Shown piece by piece: positions 56,785 through 64,000 of a DNA stretch of 64,000 nucleotides. This stretch comes from Toxonevra muliebris. Lineage: Eukaryota > Arthropoda > Insecta > Diptera > Pallopteridae. How positions within the stretch are numbered: position 1 is the stretch's first letter; each line of letters starts with the position of its first letter. The notes below the pieces were generated by a model. It did no database searches. It was given only the letters and a program-made list of their open reading frames with translations, and had not been told where the DNA came from. The stretch is taken from NCBI GenBank assembly GCA_963691655.1, contig OY829329.1:60463408-60527407 (forward strand), given 5' to 3'. The translations under genes were made by a program, and so were the position numbers.

Positions 56785-58471
56785 GACTCCGTAACTCTTT
56801 CTTTCATTCCATATAACAATTTATTTTTATTTTTTATAATACACTAAAAATATGCATTCCATTCCACTGCGCATACACATATCATGTCATGCTGCCAGAA
56901 AACATTTATACTTTACACTTTTACAAAATACTATTACATGTGCCATTCACATGATGATGTTGCCACGCTTAACTGTAACAACAACAAAAACACTAGCAAC
57001 TTTTGTAACAAAATTTTCAACATTCGTTTTAGCAACTTAGTTACTTACCTACATACTTTTCTTATCAGCAACAAATTCTAATCTCTTTCTACTTCTAATG
57101 CATCACTTTTCTTACTGCCACTTACTCAGCAGTGCCTCTCTCTTCTCAACTTTTAACTCTCTCGTACATGGACCTTTATACATACATACAGAAATATATA
57201 TGTACCATATATGCAGAAAAAGTTTTTCTGGTATTGCTACCACGAATTTGAGTAGCTCAAGTCAATAAATAAATTCAAGCAATTTTGTTGGTTGCATTTT
57301 TTGTTTATTTATTTTTGTTTTTTTTTTTTTTTCATTTCAAAGCTACTAACATTTTCTCATTCCCTTTCTGTTTTTCTTCCTCTCTATATATTTTTCTCTC
57401 GCTTTCGATTTGATTGTCAGAGCATTTGCGAATTTTTGGTTGAGTTGCTTTCGTTGCGCTGCGTTGAGAAATTTTAAATTAAAATGTCATTTAAGTTCTT
57501 CTCGGGAAATGAATTTATGGTATAGTGGTTCATATATACAAAATATCACACTATTTTTTCTCTCTGTCTGACTGTCCTGTCCGTCTGTCGTTTTTGCTTT
57601 TCTTCACATTTTTTGCTTGCTATAGTTAAATGTAAAAGATTTGATTTGTATTTATTTTCTTTTATTTCTGCTTGATTTTTTTTTTGTTTATTTTTTCTTA
57701 CTGTTTTGAGAGTTTGTGTTGAGCAAGCTATCGAACACGTCCATTTTAGATTTATCACTCTTGATGTTTGCATGTGAATTGCTTTAACTCAATTATTTAC
57801 ATATGCATATGTGGATTTATGTGTATGTAAGTGGCTCATATGTGTATGTGTGCCTTTTCATATCATTGCATTGAATTGAAAATATTTTGAAGTGTAGATA
57901 TGTGAAACATGTGAAAGTTGAGTAGTGAAAAAGTTTTATTAGATTTACTGAAGTAAGTGGAATGCAGCATATAAATTTACATACCTACACACAAGTTTGT
58001 ATGGATTTACGAAAAAGTGCCAATTCTTAGAAAGTTCGAAAGCGTAAGACAAGAAAAGCATAAATTTTGTACTTTACAACTTTTATTTCCGGGGCAATTG
58101 GAGGCTAACTATTTGACTGATTGAATGGTAAAGTAGCTAACTATAATTTAAACTTTTTTATTGGATTAGACAAATAATCTTTACAATACGGCGTGAGATA
58201 CATGAACGAAAAAGTCACTGGTTTTTAGTAATTGAAAGCAAAAGCATTTTTTCTACATGTGAATTATCTAGATTTTTAAAACGAACTCCTAAACTGCTAG
58301 AGCACTGCTAGAGACATAGTGAAATTAATAAAGCGAAATAAATACAAGTGACGCCCTCTTTTCTGTTTACTGACGTCTGCCAAATTTGAAAATTAATCTC
58401 TTACTTCTCCCAAAACATTTGAATATCAGAAGTAAATATAAAAAAGTATTAACCCATTGGTACCAGCACAA
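56785..58471. other. AT-rich spacer
   Basis: T-rich sequence with scattered short words; no gene recognised. Confidence 0.5.
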
Positions 58472-59766
58472 TACAGGGTGATAATCGTAAAGTGACGCAC
58501 ACATTTCAGCAGTTATTTTCAAAAAGACGTACTTCCATTAAGTACAATTAAGTGTTAACATTGCTGAATATATAAGCATTCATTTGAACCCCACCTCATT
58601 CAATATAACCTCCTTTAGCCTGCACACATGCCTTCAATCGATCCGGAAATCGTAGGACTGTTCGCCGCAGGACTTCCTGATCAATTTCAGGCCAGGCTTT
58701 CTCTAATGAATTTGTCAGCGACTCCAGACTGTGGTGTTGAGATGCACAAGCCTTACTCTCTAAAATACTCCAAATATTTGAAATTGTTGACACATTGATA
58801 GTCCATTGGATTCAAGTCAGGGGAGTATGGTGGCCATTCTTGAGATGTTATGAATCCAGAAAAATTGTCTTTTATCCATGTTTGCGTTAATTTTGCCATG
58901 TGGGAAGGTGCAGAATCTTGCTGGAAAGTCCAGTTTTCATTTCCAAATATATCTTGGGCCCATTTAAAATGCTCCGATAAACAACCTGGTCAATTTTAAC
59001 ACCCTCTTCAACGAATATTAGAGGGGTTCTGGCATTAGCGGAAACTCCAGCCCATACCATAACGGAAGCTGGCTTTTGAACTCGGCCAACAGTCCTATTT
59101 TGTTGCGATGATGATGTTAGCCACATTCGGTCATTTTGCGCATGGAAATGTTGTTCAACCGTGAAAATTTTTTCATCTGTAAACAAGATATTTTCAACAT
59201 TTTTTAACACGGAGGAGCGTAGCAACGCCTTGCATCTTTGCAGTCGCAAATCTTTCTTTTTTTGTGTCAGATCTTGAGCTTTTCGGAGCTTGTATGGCTT
59301 AAGATTAAGCTTTGATTTTAAAATGATTCGAACTGTTTCAAGGTTTACTCCCACTTCCTTAGCGATTTTTCTCATTGAGCGGCTTGGATTTCGCTTGATT
59401 CGTTTACGAATTTTTTCTGTTAAACCAGTAGTGGCAACTGTTGAAAATTTTCCCCGGTCTCTATCTCCAAAACCCCCAGTTTCATTATATCGAATAATAG
59501 CTCGGTCTACCGTACGACTTGACAAATTTAAAGCCTTTGCAATTTGACGGCTGCTATAATTTGCCAAATGAAATTTCATAATTTCACGACGAATATTTTC
59601 CTTGTCCATTTTTATGGAAATTTCAAAATGTAATAACAAAAATTTAAATGAAATTAAAAGCAAAGCCAATGATGAATGAATTTGCTTTTTAAATTAAAGT
59701 AACGGTAAATGGCAAAGCTTGCTGCAGAGTATTAAACTTGCGTCACTTTACAATTGTCACCCTGTA
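58472..59766 (-). mobile_element. maT-like (DD37D) Tc1/mariner element
   Basis: The element is 58474-59764 (1291 bp), flanked by TA. The ends read CAGGGTGATAATCGTAAAGTG and, inverted, CAGGGTGACAATTGTAAAGTG, followed by ACGCA on both. The transposase reads on the minus strand and is nearly whole apart from frame changes towards its C-terminus. Confidence 0.93.
58596..59609 (-). pseudogene. maT-like transposase (DD37D), frameshifted
   Basis: The likely start is MDKENIRRE at 59609; an upstream in-frame ATG at 59669 is hydrophobic and unlike the family. The N-terminus has the paired helix-turn-helix domains (YSSRQIAKALNLSSRTV and RSMRKIAKEVGVNLETV). The first catalytic Asp is in ILFTDEKIF. Near 58930 the frame shifts; the other frame carries the second Asp (QQDSAPSH) and, 37 residues on, the third (NPMDY), which defines DD37D. 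Near 58800 an insertion of roughly 19 bases breaks the frame again before IWSILESKACASQ, and the protein ends AKGGYIE at 58596. Inactive as written. Confidence 0.93.
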
Positions 59767-61005
59767 TATATATAAAATAGAAAAATTTGAAAAGCCAGAA
59801 AAATTGTTAGACGTTGATAAACGAGATCTTCGAAGGCGTTTTTAACAACCATGTGCATAATGTGCACCAAGGATTTATCCCAAAACTTAAAGTTTTTTTT
59901 GTTATGTATGCCATTCAAGTAAGAAATCTGCTTCTCCGAAATTTAAATAAAATTCTTTTGAAATCGGTAAAACTATTTTGAATATAAAGAGGACATTTTT
60001 GAAGAAGATCATTTTAAAAGTATGGTATTTTGTTTATTTAAATACTTTATAGAACCACACTCTACAAAATATTTTGAGAGCTTTTATATCAGAAATAAAC
60101 AAACGAAAGGTTTATTGGTTTTTGATATTTTTATTTCATTTATTTGTTTGTGTACAGCTAACGAAAATGGTTTAAGAGAGTTTTCCCTCATAAACAAAAT
60201 TATTTGTCAAAATTTATTGAGCGAATACTTGTCATAATTGTCAAATCTCAGAAGACCTGAGAATATTTCAAGTATACTGTGGCTAGAGACAGAGGTGCTT
60301 TATTTTCTTAAAGAAAAAAATATTATTATTACTCTAAGAATTACATCCAAAAATTTCACACTGCATGAATTCAAAGTCATTGAACGCAGTAATAACACAA
60401 AATTGTCACATTAAAAACAAACAAAAAAAAATCTATTTTCGATAATGCACTTTCTTTACCCCGCCCTCACTCACTATCTCTTTTTATTTCTCTACCTTTC
60501 TATCTCACAATACATTAATATTTATTATAATAATAACTCTGTAAAAGGGACAATTGCACTGCAGAGAGAGCGAATGAGAATGAGTTGAGCTATAGCTTAA
60601 AATAAACGAAGCATCAAAAATGGTGTTTCTCCCTCTGTTTCGGCCCCCCCCTCCCCCTCTCCTCACTTTTAAATTTTAAAAACGTGTACTGAGCAACATC
60701 ATTAATTCAGCATTGCACTGAAGTGTAACTGAAAGAAGAAAATTGAGTTACCAAAAAAAAAAAAAAAAAATGGAGGAAAAAAAGCAGCAAATACCAACAA
60801 TGGGATTAAAGATAAAGAAAAGTTACTGCTTACCTCTGCATCAGTTCCACATGGAATTACAGATGCAGCAGCAAAATATTTACAAAAGTAATGTGAGATG
60901 GGGAAACAAACAAAATCACTGAATCTACAAAATCGCTGGACAAAACTATTCATGTAGAAAATTTCAAAGTCATTTTATTGGTGTAGCAAAAAATATACGT
61001 AATCT
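59767..61005. other. AT-rich spacer
   Basis: Includes a CCCCCCCTCCCCC run near 60641-60660 and an A run near 60752-60770. No gene recognised. Confidence 0.5.
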
Positions 61006-61326
61006 TACACGCAATGAAAGATTGTTACGGAAAGAAAAATAAATTCTTATAAATTTCTGAATCAATATGATGAATATCGTTCATCACATCACTACTGAGA
61101 GTTATTGGATTGAGCTATGATTTCATCAATATGATGAATTTTTCCATCCATTAATTGGATGGATATACATTATGAAGAACGTAATTGTAAATATAAGGAA
61201 GACATTCATCAAATTGAAGAAGAAATTCATCATATTAACGAATATGAATAAAAACATTATTTTGAATTTAATTTAAAATTCAATAATTTGTGGTTTAATG
61301 AACAATAGATAATTTTTTCCCGTGTA
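61006..61326. mobile_element. Possible MITE with ATCATTC/GATGAAT repeats
   Basis: A stretch between TA dinucleotides with CACG at each end in opposite orientation, and TTCATCA or its complement TGATGAA recurring at least six times inside. The inverted ends match well over only four bases, so this is a weak candidate. Confidence 0.3.
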
Positions 61327-62993
61327 TATTTCTGTGTATGCTGAATGTTGATGTTGGATTAACTAAAGTGTGAAGAAGTAATAACAAAAGTTAAAGAAAA
61401 AGACACGAGAAACATACGGACATTGGTGGACATTACACTCATTCTTACATACTATTTATATGCAATATTTGCACTTGGTTGCTGGATGATGATGAGTTTA
61501 AAAAACTCATAACGAATGCACAAGTTTTGTGAGTATGGGTTCATGTATGTGTGTGTGAAGAGCTGTAATTTTTTTCTTCTCTGTAGCTTTCATCATCATC
61601 GTGCTCATTTTTATTTTAAATTTTTTTGTTTCTTTTTGACCTCTTTTTTCTGTTTTCTCTTTTTTTATTATACATTTATTCTCTTTCACACCGCATTTGA
61701 CATGAGTTGAGTATGTGTATGTGCACTTTTCGGTCATAGTTCAGGGCACCTTTAATGAGCAAACCGAAATGTCACCTTGGTGAGTGAGCTTTGTTTTTTT
61801 GCTTTCTACTTCGGTTTGCGTGTTGCTGTGGTAGTGGAAATAAAATATTTGCAAGGGAAGTGAAGAAATAGCATTTTAGGTAATAGCAGCATAGGTAATC
61901 AAAATATGTTTGTAGTTGAGATTTACACCGGTACCACAGTATAATTTGTTTCAACAGATTTGATAATTTTTCTGCGGGTTTTGAGTGGATCTACTAAATG
62001 TATTGAGACTAAAATTTAACGTGAAAAAATAACAATTGAGAACAAATTACTTGTTTTCATTAATCAGCCTTTTAAGATGAACTTTACTATAATTCTAAGA
62101 ATATCTTGGGCTTATACAAACGAAAATTTCCTCTTTGTCCATTCTTCCACTCTTTCTTTTCTTTCACTCTATCTTTGGAACTATCTCTTAATATTATTTT
62201 GCTGGGTCAGCTTTGCTGCCTGTTATTTCTTGGTTTACTTGAGTTTGTGATTTTATTTCTTTATTTGACCTATTATGACGTTTTCCGTTAAGGCTTGTAG
62301 ACTTTCAAGTCACTTAGCTTAGGGATGCGTACTTCAGCTACCGCTATGTAGACTGTTCTTCATTTTGTTGAACTCACAGTAAATCAATTTTACACTCTCA
62401 TCCTAGTTTCTCCTTTCCCTACAGCTACACCCCCTATTCAGCCCATACGGACTCAAATGCACATCCATAACTTAGGCTCTCCCTGTACTTTAAACTCTTA
62501 TGTTATGATTGGTGCCTTATACCTATTACATATTGACTACCATATCACCCTATACAAAAAAACTATTGAATTAAAAGCAGTTTACGTTTTAATTTTCCAT
62601 GGAAGATAAGGCAAACTTTATGTTTTGCTTCAGTCATAAAACGTCTCAAATAAAAGCTAGACCCATAATAGTTTCTTCATTATTCACAATTATTGACGAG
62701 GCAGCGTTAAAAGTTGAGAATTATCAAATTGTTTTTAGAGAAAATTTTGTAATAAACGTGTGATATATAGTGGCAAGACAATCGTTTAAAGTTCTGTCTT
62801 ATACAGACTAGGTACTAAAGAAATGGGGAAGTTTAAGTAGTCAAGCAATTCGACTACAACGATTTCTTTTATTCTATAGTATGTAGATTCTAAATGCGTT
62901 TTAACATTAAGGCTTCCATCGATCCACAAGAAGAACATTGATCATTGTTGTCGTTTACAAATATGCTGATGTTCTCATTTTTGAGAACTCACA
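61327..62993. other. AT-rich spacer
   Basis: T-rich sequence; low-complexity open frames. No gene recognised. Confidence 0.5.
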
Positions 62994-63001
62994 GCTAGAG
63001 T

Positions 63002-64000
63002 CAAGGCCGTATTTAGGGAGTGGGGGGCGGGGGGGGGGGGTTTGGGGTTCTGTCCCCCCCCCCAACCCCGAAATGTTTAAACTTTATTCTAATTTTTTAG
63101 ATTAATTGCCAATGGATGGAAAAAAAGTCAAAATAAAATCTATTTAACGATATTTTTTACTTCCATCGGCTTTTTTTTTTCTAAAAAGTCAAATATAAAA
63201 AATAAATTTGAAATCTTTGTTACACTAAGCGATCAAATCCAATTTGTTTTCTTCGACATGAACGGATTCAAAAAGAGAAGGTGATACTTAGCACTCCTGC
63301 ATTCATAGTTTTTCTGGGTCAGTAACTGTTTTTGATTTAAGGTTTCGTCCTGAATCAGTTTGAAAAGTTTAAAAATTAATAAAAATAGAAAAAATTATCG
63401 GATCCTTGTAAAATAAGACTTGCTTGAAACCCATTTTTTTCCTAAAACGTGACGTGATGGTAAGTTTTTGACCTCAGATCTATCTTAAAATATAATTAAT
63501 TTTTTAACGCATTATTGCTCAGAGCACCACGACTGGAAAGATCTCTTTCAATGCTGTGACTTCACGAATTTAGGGAATATAAGCCAACCTCATCCGGGTT
63601 CCTTATCATTGTTAATGGCTCAAATTCCCAATGATGATCATTTGAAAAAAATGAGCCTCTACTATTTGTGGTAATTTTTTTGAGGTTGGGTACATCATCA
63701 GGAGTGGGAAGTCAATGAGTTAATGAAATTATGTTCCTCACGATAAAAAAAAATGCAATAGAATGCACATTGATTAATATTTATTGGAAAAAATTTAATT
63801 TGATTATTCTGGGAATTTTTTGTCACTTTTGGCCATTTTTTTGAGGTTAAGATTAAAAAAAATTGGAAAATTTTTCCTAAAATTTTAATTTTATAGGGTC
63901 CATCAAATGTATCATTGAATTAATTTATTAAATTTAAAAATTAGTTTGATAAAAATTATTCATGAATATTTTCTCCGAATGAAACCCCCCCTCCCCCCCG
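63002..64000. mobile_element. hAT-like non-autonomous element copy 2, cut by the window end
   Basis: Begins CAAGGCCGTATTTAGG like copy 1 at 38765 and follows it through AATTGCCAATGGATG, GTCAAATATAAAAAA and CAGAGCACC-ACGACT. It reaches GAATGAAACCCCCCC at the window end, about 40 bp short of the copy 1 terminus. It has internal insertions relative to copy 1. The target duplication cannot be tested; the left flank reads GCTAGAGT. Confidence 0.88.

Overview
This window looks like non-coding, repeat-rich nuclear DNA of a fly. It is strongly A+T-rich with long homopolymers and microsatellites, and I found no host exon on either strand. The evidence for a dipteran is a BEL/Pao retrotransposon whose primer-binding site matches the 3' end of fly tRNA-Tyr as I remember it, mauritiana-type mariners, maT-type and hAT-type elements, and RNase H-bearing non-LTR elements ending in CAACCTAACCTAA tails. 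A tephritid or related acalyptrate fly is my guess; the species cannot be named from the sequence alone.

Layout. 1-6 kb: a tandem array of a 303-bp inverted-repeat unit, then degenerate minisatellites. 6-19 kb: AT-rich spacer with a diverged GACCAAAATTCA minisatellite, pyrimidine- and purine-biased tracts and microsatellites. 19.05-25.2 kb: a complete BEL/Pao element on the minus strand, with apparently identical 352-bp LTRs, a 5-bp target duplication, PBS and polypurine tract, and one frameshift in integrase. 26.5-27.8 kb: mariner copy A. 29.2-30.2 kb: a 460-bp duplication carrying 13-bp minisatellites. 32-33 kb and 35-36.2 kb: two 5'-truncated RNase H-type LINEs. 36.5-37.3 kb and 38.8-39.6 kb: two hAT-like non-autonomous elements, the second with a sister copy running off the window end (63.0-64.0 kb). 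43.25-43.5 kb: a foldback MITE. 43.9-44.1 kb: a long (GA)n. 44.45-44.76 kb: a tRNA-derived SINE. 46.66-49.5 kb: a decayed Tc1-like transposon interrupted by a jockey-like LINE, with a related empty site near 50.1 kb. 52.4-53.7 kb: mariner copy B. 55.9-56.8 kb: a MULE-like element with long terminal inverted repeats. 58.5-59.8 kb: a maT (DD37D) element.

The most interesting system is the apparent SINE/LINE partnership. The SINE at 44446-44760 ends in the same 3' sequence as the LINE fragment at 32-33 kb, including the CCTAA-rich tail, and the reverse-strand LINE near 35 kb has a related end. This is what is expected if the SINE borrows the LINE's reverse transcriptase. Three other points stand out: two mariner copies sharing the same internal stops (movement in trans), the Tc1 insertion with its empty site close by, and the tandem amplification of a MITE-like unit into a satellite. 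Every coding region seen belongs to a mobile element; only the BEL/Pao element looks recent.
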